Origin: JAUVUV01 sp964548275 | GTDB taxonomy: Bacteria; Gemmatimonadota; Glassbacteria; GWA2-58-10 | Direction: 5' to 3' | NCBI GenBank assembly: GCA_964548275.1 | Contig: CAZJQI010000020.1 | Coordinates: forward strand, 6,163 to 70,162 | DNA: 64,000 nt | In this document: positions 17,165-25,898 of the stretch, one piece after another | How the letters are laid out: the number at the start of each line of letters is the position of its first letter | Numbering within the stretch: the stretch's first letter is position 1 | The notes under the pieces: generated by a model | Told to the model about the DNA's origin: nothing | Databases searched by the model: none | Seen by the model: the letters and a program-made list of their open reading frames with translations, nothing else | Translations under genes and position numbers: made by a program

Positions 17165-18160
17165 TTATTCTTTTTTCAGTTCTCGGTTCATCAGTTCGGA
17201 GATTGCACTTTTAACCGAATGCTTCTCGAAAAGAATCCTGTAGACCTGTTCGGTGATAGGCATCTCGATGCTGTGTCTGAGTGCCAATTTATAAGCGGAT
17301 TCAGTGGTGCGGATACCCTCGGCCACGGTACGCGAAGCGCCTGAAATCTCTTTTAGCGTTTCTCCCTTGCCGATTCGAAGGCCGACTGCGCGATTCCGGC
17401 TCAAATCTCCCGTACAGGTAAGCACGAGGTCTCCTAGCCCGGAAATCCCGGAGAATGTTGCGGCTTTTGCGCCCAACGCCGTACCGAGACGGATGATTTC
17501 GACAAGCCCCCTGGTGATCAGAGCAGCACGTGTATTGACCCCCAGCCCTACCCCTTCGATCATCCCGGTGGCAATGGCGATGACATTTTTCAGAGCCCCT
17601 CCCAACTCCACCCCAACCACGTCATCATGCTTATATACGCGAAAATAGGGTGTTGAAAAAAGCTGCTGAACGAATTCGGCAGTGGCCTCGTTATTGGAAG
17701 CGGCGGTAATCACGGTCGGCCGTTCTTTTGCCACTTCGAAAGCGAAACTCGGTCCCGAAAGAGTTACCAGACGGGCGCCGAGGCTTGTGGGTATCACCTC
17801 GCGGATAACTTCGCTCATTCGCAGCAGAGCTCTGGTTTCCAGACCCTTGCTCGCATTAACGATTATCACCCCTTTCGACAGGTGTTTCGCTACGCGGCCA
17901 ACCAAGGAACGCATCACATGGCTCGGACATACAGTAAGCACAACCTCCACGCCTTGAACAACAGTTTGAAGCTCTGATGTGGCCACCAGCCGCGGGCTAA
18001 GCTTGATCTCGGGAAGGAACAACTCGTTTCTCTGAAAGCGGTTTATCCCCTCGGCCACCTCTGGCTCGTAAGCCCAGATCATCACATCCTCATTCTTCTT
18101 GGCGAGGAGATTGGCCAGTGTCGTTCCCCAGCTTCCCGCGCCGATCACCGCAATCTCCAC
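17165..18160 (-). CDS. gpsA: Glycerol-3-phosphate dehydrogenase [NAD(P)+]
   Basis: 331 residues, normal for the family. N-terminal Rossmann motif VIGAGSWGTTLANLLAKK, the SGPSFAFEVA motif, and the substrate/catalytic Lys region GALKNVIAIATGMIEG. The enzyme reduces dihydroxyacetone phosphate to sn-glycerol-3-phosphate in the cytoplasm for phospholipid synthesis. The plsY gene, whose product uses glycerol-3-phosphate, ends 3 bases upstream, so the two are surely co-transcribed and act in sequence. Confidence 0.97.
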   Translation of the reverse strand: MEIAVIGAGSWGTTLANLLAKKNEDVMIWAYEPEVAEGINRFQRNELFLPEIKLSPRLVATSELQTVVQGVEVVLTVCPSHVMRSLVGRVAKHLSKGVIIVNASKGLETRALLRMSEVIREVIPTSLGARLVTLSGPSFAFEVAKERPTVITAASNNEATAEFVQQLFSTPYFRVYKHDDVVGVELGGALKNVIAIATGMIEGVGLGVNTRAALITRGLVEIIRLGTALGAKAATFSGISGLGDLVLTCTGDLSRNRAVGLRIGKGETLKEISGASRTVAEGIRTTESAYKLALRHSIEMPITEQVYRILFEKHSVKSAISELMNRELKKE

Positions 18161-18163
18161 TTT

Positions 18164-18787
18164 TCACCTCCTTCTGCCCCGAGTCAACCGCTTTTCCTCC
18201 CCTGTAATCAGGCGCTTTATATTAGACCGGTGAGTAAAAACGACCACGGCTGCCAGAGCTATAGAAAAAGCCTGGATCGTGGTGAAACCGGCACCCGAGT
18301 GCTCCAGGGTGAAATTGACAAAAACCGGCAGAGAGACCGCAGCGGCTATTGAAGCTATAGAAACAGTCCTGAAAAGGGCTAAAAAGGCCAGCCAGACTGC
18401 CAGGCATAAAAGCATTGCCAGGGGACAAATGGCAAGCACTACACCTGCCCCTGTAGCGACTCCTTTCCCCCCACGAAACCAGACAAAGGGGCTGAATACA
18501 TGTCCGGCTACAGCAGCAAAGCCGAGTACAACTTTTAGCACTATCAGGTCAATCTGACCGGTGAAAGAGGGCAGCCAAAAAACAGGTGCAAAGCCTTTGA
18601 ATATATCCACAGCCAGCACGAGCATGGCCGGTGTGGCACCCATCACCCGGTAAATATTCGAGGCACCCAGGTTGCCACTTCCGTGTTCCCGGAGGTCGAT
18701 CCCCCGGAGCAGGCGGCCTGCCAAATAGCTGGTTGGAAAAGCTCCGGCTAAGAAAGCAGCTAATGCCAGAATTAGATAATAAATCAC
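18164..18787 (-). CDS. plsY: Acyl-phosphate:glycerol-3-phosphate acyltransferase
   Basis: 207 residues with five or so membrane helices. Both signature motifs are present: GSGNLGASNIYRVMG (about residues 36-50) and GHVFSPFVWFRGGKGVATGAG (about 94-114). PlsY transfers an acyl group from acyl-phosphate to glycerol-3-phosphate at the inner membrane. It lies between der and gpsA, a frequent arrangement. The final residues are basic (RLTRGRRR). No plsX is in the window. Confidence 0.96.
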   Translation of the reverse strand: MIYYLILALAAFLAGAFPTSYLAGRLLRGIDLREHGSGNLGASNIYRVMGATPAMLVLAVDIFKGFAPVFWLPSFTGQIDLIVLKVVLGFAAVAGHVFSPFVWFRGGKGVATGAGVVLAICPLAMLLCLAVWLAFLALFRTVSIASIAAAVSLPVFVNFTLEHSGAGFTTIQAFSIALAAVVVFTHRSNIKRLITGEEKRLTRGRRR

Positions 18788-18833
18788 TTATCCATCCCCG
18801 ATATCTGAAAAACAAATTTTATTGTGCCTTCGC

Positions 18834-20177
18834 CTAACGACGGGCCCTTTTCTTTTCTCTACGCCTGGCAAAACGAAGCCTCACAGGCGTACCCGGAAAA
18901 GAGAATCTCTCGCGCAGACGGTTGACAAGGTAACGCCTGTAGTGTTCCGGGACTTTGTCAGGGAAGTTGGTATATATTTCGAACGAAGGTGGCGCGGTTC
19001 CAACCTGCCTGCAATCGTGGATCATGATCCTTTTTCCACCCACCGCCGGTGGGTGGAAATGCTCCACCGCGTCATCGAGAAACTCTTTCAGGCTTTCCTG
19101 GGGTATTCTCTTGCTGCGCTCTTCATTGATTCCGGCCACCAGGCGAAGCAGCCTGCCGAGCCGCTGAGCAGTCAGCGCCGAGATGAAAATCACCGGTACG
19201 TGCGCCAGGTGCGGGAAATCCTGTTTCAGTTCTTTTTCAAGATTAGCAGATGTCTTGGAATCCTTTCTTTCGACAAGGTCCCACTTGTTCATCGCCAGGA
19301 TCAGGCTCTTACCGTTTTCGATCGTCATATCGGCTATACGCAGGTCCTGTCGGCTCACACCTTCGCGGGCATCGAGAATCAACACAGCCACATTGCAGCG
19401 CTCTATGCAGCCAATGGTCCGCATCAGTGTGTAGTAATCCAGGCCGCGAGCCATTTTCATTTTCTTGCGCAGTCCGGCTGTATCGATAAGGACAAGTTCG
19501 CGGCCATGGTAGCGGATAACCGTATCTACAGGATCCCTGGTGGTTCCGGCCACCTCGCTCACCACTACCCGTTCCTCGCCGACCAGGCGGTTAACCAGGA
19601 GGCTTTTCCCCACGTTAGGCTTGCCGATCACGGCAACCTTGACCGCATCCTCCGGGATTCCGGTATCGGGCTGTCCCTGTACAGGCAGGTTGGCAACGAG
19701 AAGGTCAAGGAGATCGCCGCTTCGGGTTCCCTGCAGGGCAGAGACATCGATCAGGTTCTCGAATCCCCAACGGTGGAACTCTTCCAAAGGAACTGTGTGG
19801 CGGGCATCGATTTTGTTGACTGCGACCACCACCGGTTTTCCTGTGCGCCGCAAAAGCCGCACGAGATCTTCCTCCTCGGCGGTGGGTCCCTCCTTGGCAT
19901 CGACCACCAAAAGAAGAAGGTCTGACTCCTCAATGGCCACTTCGACCTGGAGCTGGATTTCCCCTTGGAATTTCTCGAACACCTGGCTGATTATTCCGGC
20001 GCTATCAACAAGGCCGAAAGAGAGTCCAATCCATTCCACAATCCCATAAATCCGGTCCCTGGTTACCCCGGGGGTACTGTCAACAATCGCCACCCTTCGA
20101 CCGACCAGACGATTGAACAGGGTGGATTTTCCTACGTTCGGCCTGCCGATGAGCGCTACTCTGGGAAGCGATTTCAC
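18834..20177 (-). CDS. der: Ribosome-associated GTPase Der (EngA)
   Basis: 447 residues with two consecutive GTPase domains: first G1 GRPNVGKSTLFNRLVG with NKID, second G1 GKPNVGKSLLVNRLVG with DTAGLRKK and NKWD, then the C-terminal KH-like domain. Two G domains in tandem are unique to Der, which is essential for 50S subunit maturation. Length is near that of the Bacillus protein. A basic tail (RFARRREKKRARR) follows. It begins the plsY-gpsA group, preceded by an SPOR lipoprotein gene on the same strand. Confidence 0.97.
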   Translation of the reverse strand: MKSLPRVALIGRPNVGKSTLFNRLVGRRVAIVDSTPGVTRDRIYGIVEWIGLSFGLVDSAGIISQVFEKFQGEIQLQVEVAIEESDLLLLVVDAKEGPTAEEEDLVRLLRRTGKPVVVAVNKIDARHTVPLEEFHRWGFENLIDVSALQGTRSGDLLDLLVANLPVQGQPDTGIPEDAVKVAVIGKPNVGKSLLVNRLVGEERVVVSEVAGTTRDPVDTVIRYHGRELVLIDTAGLRKKMKMARGLDYYTLMRTIGCIERCNVAVLILDAREGVSRQDLRIADMTIENGKSLILAMNKWDLVERKDSKTSANLEKELKQDFPHLAHVPVIFISALTAQRLGRLLRLVAGINEERSKRIPQESLKEFLDDAVEHFHPPAVGGKRIMIHDCRQVGTAPPSFEIYTNFPDKVPEHYRRYLVNRLRERFSFPGTPVRLRFARRREKKRARR

Positions 20178-20193
20178 AGTTTGCCAAATCCTC

Positions 20194-20613
20194 TTACAAC
20201 TTGACTATCCAGATATCGCTTTTGTACTTTTCCGCGATATTTTCGGCCACTTCACGGGCCTTGAGCGAGTTATCGTAAGTGCCGATTCTCACACGGTACC
20301 ATCTTCCCGAACTAAGATCGGCTTCCTCGACTCTGGAATCGTATCCCTTGCCATTATAGAACTCAGCCAGTTTCTCAGCTTCGGTTCTCGTTTCCCACGC
20401 AGCGACCTGGACAGTGAAAGTTCCCGGGATAGCAACAACTTCCTTCTGGGGTTCAGGCTCTGGTTCGGGTTCCGGCTCTGGTACAGGCTCCGGTGCGGGT
20501 TGCTCTACCTGGGCCTGCTCCTGTGGTTGAGGTGCAGGAGCAGGTTCTTTTTTCCCGCAACCTGTGGTGAGGTAAATCAATGCCAGACAAATTAACAGAG
20601 ACAGCTTTCTCAT
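20194..20613 (-). CDS. SPOR-domain lipoprotein
   Basis: 139 residues. The start MRKLSLLICLALIYLTTGC is a lipoprotein signal with Cys19 as the lipidated residue. A Pro/Glu-rich linker (residues 22-60, including a run of PEPEPEPEPE) leads to a C-terminal SPOR domain (GTFTVQVAAWETRTEAEKLA, then GRWYRVRIGTYDN). SPOR domains bind peptidoglycan stripped of stem peptides at the division site, so an envelope or division role is likely. The linker would span the periplasm. It ends 17 bases before der. Confidence 0.9.
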   Translation of the reverse strand: MRKLSLLICLALIYLTTGCGKKEPAPAPQPQEQAQVEQPAPEPVPEPEPEPEPEPQKEVVAIPGTFTVQVAAWETRTEAEKLAEFYNGKGYDSRVEEADLSSGRWYRVRIGTYDNSLKAREVAENIAEKYKSDIWIVKL

Positions 20614-20647
20614 CGGACACTCCGTGGTTGAAGAAAACAGACTGTTG

Positions 20648-21994
20648 TCAATTTACGGCTAATCCACAGTTAAGGAGTTGCTTTCTGTTTCCGGCTTCTA
20701 TTTCAGCGATTTGGGCCAAAGCCTCCGCAAGATCCCGGGCCACCACGACTATTCCTGGCTCAAGTGCTTCGCTTATCTGATCCAGGTGAAGGTCATCCAG
20801 GAAATAGCCATCATCGTTCAGTGCGCTTGCCGGTAAAAGATAAAAATCCGCTGGTTCGGCACTTTCCAGGGCCCGCAATATGTCGCGGCCTGCCAGAAGG
20901 CCCGCCACGGTTATCGATTCTCCGAGAAGCGAATTGGCGACAACCGTGATTTCAAACCTACCGGGCAGGAGGCCTTCCAGGCGCGGCAGCAGCCTTGCCG
21001 TCAGTACTTTCTGGTAGAGAGGCCCGGTAACAATGCGATAGCGCCTGCCGGGTTTGGAAGGCGACGGTTCGCCACGTTTCAAATACCTGGACAAAGACTC
21101 AATCGAACTGCGAACCAGGCCGACCCCGTTCTCAATCTGTGGATAACCCTCATAAGCTTTGTGCGAGGGTATCTGCCTGCCGGCAAGCAGGTAGAATTCA
21201 TCCGCAGCAAAAACGAACCGCCCGCCTCTCTTGCGCCTAAACTCTTTCTGCCTGCGGTGAATCAGCCTTAGAGTATAATCAGCAACAGCCGGGGTTACGG
21301 GCTGAATTTGGGCCAGGCGCTCTCGGTGGCCGCTCAAACCGACAGGAACCACGGCTAGCGATAGAGCACCCTGCCCCAGACTCTGGAAATCATCTATTGT
21401 GCGTTCCAGAACCGGGCCATCATTAATCCCCGGACAGAGCACCACCTGGCCGTGCAGTCCCACCCCACCTGCGGCCAGCCGCTCGAGCAGGGACATAATC
21501 TCGTCCCGCTTGGAGGTACCGAAAATCTTCCGCCGAACCTCGGGTTGGGTGGCATGCACTGAGATGTACAGCGGACTCAGCCCCATCCGGATAATACGGG
21601 AAATATCGCGCTCCGACAGATTACTGCCGGTTATGAAATTGCCTTGAAGGAAACTGAACCGGTAATCTTCATCCTTCACATAGAGCGAGCGGCGCAATCC
21701 CCTGGGAAGCTGGTCAACAAAGCAGAAGATACACCGTTCCCGGCACGTTTTGACCCTTTGCTGCTCGACCTGCAACCCGAGGCCCTGCCAGGACTCTCTT
21801 TTCAGAGTAAAGGTTCTTAAATCCCTGGAACCGATAGGAGAAACAACGATTTCCAAAAAATAATCGGCGGCATGAAAATGAAAATCGATAAAATCTTCAA
21901 CCGCCTGGCCGTTAATACTGACTATTCGATCCCCGGCCTGCAGGCCCACTAGACCGGCTGGGGAATCGCTTTCCACATTGATAATCTTAAGCAT
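20648..21994 (-). CDS. DUF512 family protein (PDZ plus radical-SAM-like Fe-S domain)
   Basis: 448 residues. An N-terminal PDZ domain (SPAGLVGLQAGDRIVSINGQ) is followed by a barrel-like part with a Cys cluster CRERCIFCF (CX3CX2C, about residues 84-92) and FVDQLPRGLR, then the DUF512 domain (VVPVGLSGHR, ADEFYLLAGRQIPS). The family is common in Clostridia and other anaerobes and is often next to der, as here. The Cys set fits a 4Fe-4S cluster of radical-SAM type. The reaction is not known to me. Association with der hints at translation or ribosome-linked chemistry; that is inference. Confidence 0.88.
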   Translation of the reverse strand: MLKIINVESDSPAGLVGLQAGDRIVSINGQAVEDFIDFHFHAADYFLEIVVSPIGSRDLRTFTLKRESWQGLGLQVEQQRVKTCRERCIFCFVDQLPRGLRRSLYVKDEDYRFSFLQGNFITGSNLSERDISRIIRMGLSPLYISVHATQPEVRRKIFGTSKRDEIMSLLERLAAGGVGLHGQVVLCPGINDGPVLERTIDDFQSLGQGALSLAVVPVGLSGHRERLAQIQPVTPAVADYTLRLIHRRQKEFRRKRGGRFVFAADEFYLLAGRQIPSHKAYEGYPQIENGVGLVRSSIESLSRYLKRGEPSPSKPGRRYRIVTGPLYQKVLTARLLPRLEGLLPGRFEITVVANSLLGESITVAGLLAGRDILRALESAEPADFYLLPASALNDDGYFLDDLHLDQISEALEPGIVVVARDLAEALAQIAEIEAGNRKQLLNCGLAVN

Positions 21995-22131
21995 CTTTGT
22001 TTTTTACTATACCTCAGAGTTAAAATATCGTCAAGAAAAACCTCTTTAAAGGATGCTGCAACCAGTTAGCGATCCGGCGGGAAAGAAGTTATCGAAGTGG
22101 TTAGGAAGCGATCCTTGCGGAGGGTTCCAGT

Positions 22132-23271
22132 TCACTCTTCAACTGGAAGATCCAGGAGCCAGAGATCGTAGTTGCCACTGCGGGTGGAAGCGTAGATCAC
22201 CTGCCTGCCGTCCGGGGAAAAGCGGGGAGACAGTGCCCCGGCGCCGTCCTGGGTAAGGGGCCGCTCGTAGCCGTCTTTCAGGCGGTGAAGCCATAGCTCG
22301 CCGTGGCGAACTATCACGACAAGCTGCCCGTCCGGACTGACATCCGCATTCTCGGCCCCAAGCGAGCTGACCCGGGCAACAGCACCACTTTCAAGCGACA
22401 GTCGGCAAACAGCAGGCAATGTATCCCGGTAGGAGGTAAAAATAATCTCCTGCCCGTCCGGGAACCAGCGCGGGAACATCGGCTGTTCGCTCGGCCCGAG
22501 GATTTCCACCGCTACGGCTTCCGGATCATCCGTGTTAATCATTTTAAGGCTCAGGCGCTTGCCGTTTTTGAAGACATATATCAACCGTCCGTTAACCGGA
22601 GAGAAGGCAGGCATCCACTCCGAGCCGGAATCGAAAGTGAGCTGCACGGCGGTTTTTTGCTCCTCCGTAAGATCGACAATCCACAGGTCACGGCCGCCGG
22701 CACGGTCACTCCAGAAAGCAAGCCTTTGCTCATCCGGCGACCAGGTAGGTGTCAGGCCTCCCTGGTAGGTTATTCTGCTCGCTGCACGGCTGGCCACGGA
22801 GACGACCCAGATTTCCGGGTCTCCGCTACGAAAAGAGGTATATGCCACCTGTCCACCACGAGGGGAAAACTCGCCTTCCCAGTCGCTTCGCTCCGAGAGG
22901 GTGAACTGCTCAGGCCGCTTGATCACCGTGATCGCGGTTTCCACAATTCTGAGCACTGAATCTCCTAAGACAGCTTCAAGCGCGAGCTTGTGCGTACAAT
23001 AGCTCAAACCGGTCACACTGGTACGCAGGCCCTCGGCCAGCGGACCGTCCACATCGGAACTCCACAGATAACGAAGATCGGCTCCCACAGGCGGCTGGTT
23101 TTCATCCATCCAGCGGGCCAGAAGCCTTATATTCTCGTGTCCGTAAACAATCGCGCTATCGGCAGGCTCGACTATCTCCAGAGCGCAGAAACCGCTGCCT
23201 GAGACAACAAGAAGCAGGATAAATGAAAGCAACCAGGAATTCGGGAAGTTAATTTTTCTCATGATATGCAA
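22132..23271 (-). CDS. Exported TolB-like beta-propeller protein
   Basis: 379 residues. The N-terminus (NFPNSWLLSFILLLVVSGSG) is a Sec signal peptide. An Ig-like stretch (residues about 30-115) is followed by repeated WD40-like/PD40 blades: GEFSPRGGQVAYTSFRSGD, TPTWSPDEQRLAFWSDRAGG, MPAFSPVNGRLIYVF, FPRWFPDGQEIIFTSYRD and SPRFSPDGRQVIYASTRSGN. These are the blades of TolB-type propellers, which usually mediate periplasmic protein contacts. It is not a full TolB (no N-terminal TolB domain, no tol neighbours). It lies 8 bases after the ParA-like gene. Confidence 0.82.
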   Translation of the reverse strand: MHIMRKINFPNSWLLSFILLLVVSGSGFCALEIVEPADSAIVYGHENIRLLARWMDENQPPVGADLRYLWSSDVDGPLAEGLRTSVTGLSYCTHKLALEAVLGDSVLRIVETAITVIKRPEQFTLSERSDWEGEFSPRGGQVAYTSFRSGDPEIWVVSVASRAASRITYQGGLTPTWSPDEQRLAFWSDRAGGRDLWIVDLTEEQKTAVQLTFDSGSEWMPAFSPVNGRLIYVFKNGKRLSLKMINTDDPEAVAVEILGPSEQPMFPRWFPDGQEIIFTSYRDTLPAVCRLSLESGAVARVSSLGAENADVSPDGQLVVIVRHGELWLHRLKDGYERPLTQDGAGALSPRFSPDGRQVIYASTRSGNYDLWLLDLPVEE

Positions 23272-23279
23272 AACAGCCG

Positions 23280-24032
23280 TTACTTTTCGAATAAGCTAAG
23301 TTTCTTAAGAACTTCATTGGTGAGACTGAAATAATCCTTGGCTCCGGTGCTGTTGATCGCGTATTCGAAAACAGTTTTTCCGTAGCTTGGAGCCTCGCGC
23401 AGCCGGGTATTTACTCTGATCACAGTGTCGAATACCTTATTCGGAAAATGTTTCAGCAGAACCTTGTATATATCATGGGAAAGGTTTGTGCGCACATCAT
23501 ACTGGGTGGAGAGGATTCCCAGCAATTCCAGATTGGCTTTCGTATAACGCTTGATCTCGCGCATCAGTTCGATCGTATGCCTGGCCCCGTTCATCGCCAG
23601 GTAATCCATGCTCACCGGGATTATCACCTTATCCACCAGGGCCAGGGCATTGATATTGATCAGACTCCGGCTGGGGGGGCAGTCGCAGATCAGGAAATCA
23701 ACGTTGCGCAGATCACTCAATGCATTGCGCATGATAAATTCGCGTCCATTGCGCCCGGCAATGGAGAGTTCTGTTTCGTTCAAGGCACGTCCGCCCGAGG
23801 TGATCAAGAACAGGTTCTCCCTGACCTGGGTCACGGTTGTCTTGCCGGTCCGCAGAAGGTCGGAGAGGCTTTTTTCCGCATTAATCGAAAAAACAAGCCC
23901 CAGATCGCCGTGAGCATCGCAGTCGATCAGCATAACCCGCTTGCCGCTAAGGGCAAGGCCATGGCCGAGATTCGCTGCAGTGGTCGTTTTTCCGGTTCCA
24001 CCCTTGGAAGTGATAATAGCGATTTTAACCAT
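23280..24032 (-). CDS. ParA/MinD-family ATPase
   Basis: 250 residues with the deviant Walker A KGGTGKTTTAANLGHGLALS at the N-terminus, LIDCDAHGDLGLVF (A') and FLICDCPPSRSLININAL (Walker B). The length fits the small ParA/Soj group that dimerises on ATP and binds DNA or membrane non-specifically. No parB follows, so it is more likely a positioning ATPase for another cargo than the chromosome-partition ParA. It lies between a TPR protein gene and a propeller gene on the same strand. Confidence 0.87.
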   Translation of the reverse strand: MVKIAIITSKGGTGKTTTAANLGHGLALSGKRVMLIDCDAHGDLGLVFSINAEKSLSDLLRTGKTTVTQVRENLFLITSGGRALNETELSIAGRNGREFIMRNALSDLRNVDFLICDCPPSRSLININALALVDKVIIPVSMDYLAMNGARHTIELMREIKRYTKANLELLGILSTQYDVRTNLSHDIYKVLLKHFPNKVFDTVIRVNTRLREAPSYGKTVFEYAINSTGAKDYFSLTNEVLKKLSLFEK

Positions 24033-24106
24033 GGAATATCGAAAATCTTGATCTGGTAGGATAAGTAAGACAAGCTGGTCAATAAAATCAGCGTGTCAAT
24101 TGCAGA

Positions 24107-25072
24107 CTATTGGCTTTTCTCCTTGATAATCTTAATCGCCTCGTTAATTTTCAAGCTCGCTTTGGTTAAATCCATAGTGCCGCTTCTCTCTATCCCCTCC
24201 ACCTCATCCAGAATCCGCGGGAGTTTTTTCCCCAACTGCTTTTTACAGAACTTTTCATATCGTGCCCGGTTCAGAGGCTTTTCTTTCTTATCTGAAGCTG
24301 CATGCTCGACAACGGTCAGCGAGCGGGAAAAGAAAACCTCCTGGTTTCCTGCAGCCGGCACGGAAAAGCGCAGCCGGCTCGCTGCCTGTTGCGAGGACAG
24401 TTCTTTCGCCCGGCGGTACATCAGGCTCGCCTTTTCGGGCAAGGCTTTCTTGTCGTAAAGGATACCAAGGTTATAATAAACCTTAGGATTATCCTGCTGG
24501 TGTTTAAGGATCGTCTCGAAACAGGAAACAGCCTGGTCTATCTCATCAAGCTTGTTGTAAGCCTCCCCAAGCATGAAAAAGATTTCCGGATTGTCTCTTT
24601 CCTGTTCACTGCCTTTTTTAAAGATTCCTATCGCTTCGCTGTAAAGGCCCTTGCGATAGAGAACCTGCCCCAGTCCAAGGTAACCTTTGACATTCTTGGG
24701 ATTGACTGCAACAGTTTTCCTGTAGCAGCCTTCCGCATTGTCATAGCGACTTATTGTCAGATAAGCCGAACCGCAGTATAAAAGAACCTCTTCGTTATCC
24801 GGCTGGGCGTCTAAAACCTGCCGGAAGTGTTCTGCGGCGCTATCGTATTTGCCTTGGTGAAACAAAGCCAATCCAAGATACTTAAGGCTTTCTGCATGAC
24901 GGCGGTTAAGCTGGAGCGCCTTTTCAAAATACGCCACGGCTTCACCGTACCTCCCCCCGGCAAAAAGCTCCATTCCGGCCTCAAACAGTCCCTCCAGGGG
25001 GCTTTTCGAGACCTTTTTCCGGTCTCGAGAATCAGAGTCAAAATCGAGAGAGCTTTGTTTCTGGCTTGCCAT
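24107..25072 (-). CDS. Tetratricopeptide-repeat protein
   Basis: 321 residues. After a polar N-terminus come six TPR units (about residues 30-230), for example GRYGEAVAYFEKALQLNRRH, GKYDSAAEHFRQVLDAQPDN, SRYDNAEGCYRKTVAVNPKN and GLYSEAIGIFKKGSEQERDN. A basic C-terminal helical tail follows. There is no signal peptide, so it acts in the cytoplasm as a protein-interaction scaffold. The ParA-like gene follows 74 bases downstream, so the pair may work together in positioning. Confidence 0.87.
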   Translation of the reverse strand: MASQKQSSLDFDSDSRDRKKVSKSPLEGLFEAGMELFAGGRYGEAVAYFEKALQLNRRHAESLKYLGLALFHQGKYDSAAEHFRQVLDAQPDNEEVLLYCGSAYLTISRYDNAEGCYRKTVAVNPKNVKGYLGLGQVLYRKGLYSEAIGIFKKGSEQERDNPEIFFMLGEAYNKLDEIDQAVSCFETILKHQQDNPKVYYNLGILYDKKALPEKASLMYRRAKELSSQQAASRLRFSVPAAGNQEVFFSRSLTVVEHAASDKKEKPLNRARYEKFCKKQLGKKLPRILDEVEGIERSGTMDLTKASLKINEAIKIIKEKSQ

Positions 25073-25432
25073 TTTTTACAATTAGCTTTATTGTAAGCAG
25101 TTAGCCTGATTATATGAGAAATTTACATTTAAGGCCAATCTATGTCAATAATATAGCATTTCTATTGAATTTCAAATCTTTTTCTTTTATCTTTACAAAT
25201 CTAAGGTTTACTTTTTCTGCCGTAACCGATTACCGTTGGTTGAAACCCGCCAGCGGTTTTTCATACGGCGGAACTTTATTAATTAACAGGGGCAAGAAAA
25301 GCTGTCAGCTTGTTCTGACAATTTGATCGTCTCGATTCCGAGCAGAGGCAAAACCGGAATGGAGTTTTATCCGCGCCATGAGCTTTGCTTAGAATTGTTT
25401 TGTTTTCATGCCATGTGTCAGAGGAGTTTAAA
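25073..25432. other. Divergent intergenic region between TPR gene and rpmE
   Basis: About 360 bases with no convincing gene. It must hold the promoters of the leftward TPR-ParA-propeller group and of the rightward rpmE-DUF1385-prfA group. It is AT-rich around 25,130-25,230. I cannot single out -35/-10 boxes with confidence. AGAGGAG at 25,420-25,426 is the ribosome binding site of rpmE. Confidence 0.5.
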
Positions 25433-25753
25433 TTGAAAAAAGGTCTGCACCCTGAATATGTTAAATGTGAGGTTACTTGCGCCTGTGGTAACAGTTTCGT
25501 AACTCGATCGACCGTGCCCAGACTGCGCCTGGATATCTGCTCGGCATGCCATCCGTTCTACACCGGAAAACAGAAGCTTGTCGATACGGCCGGACGGGTG
25601 GAACAGTTCATGCGCAAGTACGAGAAGAGCCGCAAACTGCAGGAGAAAGCGGTTCAAAGAGCGAGTGAGAAAAAAGCCGCCAAAGCCGGGTCAGCCACCG
25701 CGGTAAAAGCTAACAAGGAAGCCGGCTCCGGTGGGGAGAGCGCCAAAGATTGA
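25433..25753 (+). CDS. rpmE: Ribosomal protein L31 (zinc form)
   Basis: Starts at TTG 25433, seven bases after a strong AGAGGAG; no ATG is available. Reads LKKGLHPEYVKCEVTCACGN, with the Zn-ligand pattern CAC...CSAC and the signature HPFYTGKQKLVDTAGRVEQF. These define the zinc-binding type of L31. The normal protein ends near residue 70; this one has an extra ~35-residue Lys/Ala/Gly-rich tail (EKKAAKAGSATAVKANKEAG), probably disordered and RNA-binding. It is followed by DUF1385 and prfA, a common order in several phyla. Confidence 0.95.
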   Translation: MKKGLHPEYVKCEVTCACGNSFVTRSTVPRLRLDICSACHPFYTGKQKLVDTAGRVEQFMRKYEKSRKLQEKAVQRASEKKAAKAGSATAVKANKEAGSGGESAKD

Positions 25754-25898
25754 GTTCAGAGACCGTTGGTTGAGCAAACAACAAGGCTCAGGGAATTCAC
25801 CGGGAGGGACTGCTGCAGGCGAAAGAGACCGACCCGCCGGCGGTCCTCCGGCTTGGGATGTTGACAATTGTATGAGCCGCGAAACTGGAGCAGCTTGA

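Noticed and set aside
23280..24032. Chromosome-partition ParA (parAB pair)
   Set aside because: No parB follows and no parS-like palindromes were seen nearby; the neighbours are a TPR protein and a propeller protein.
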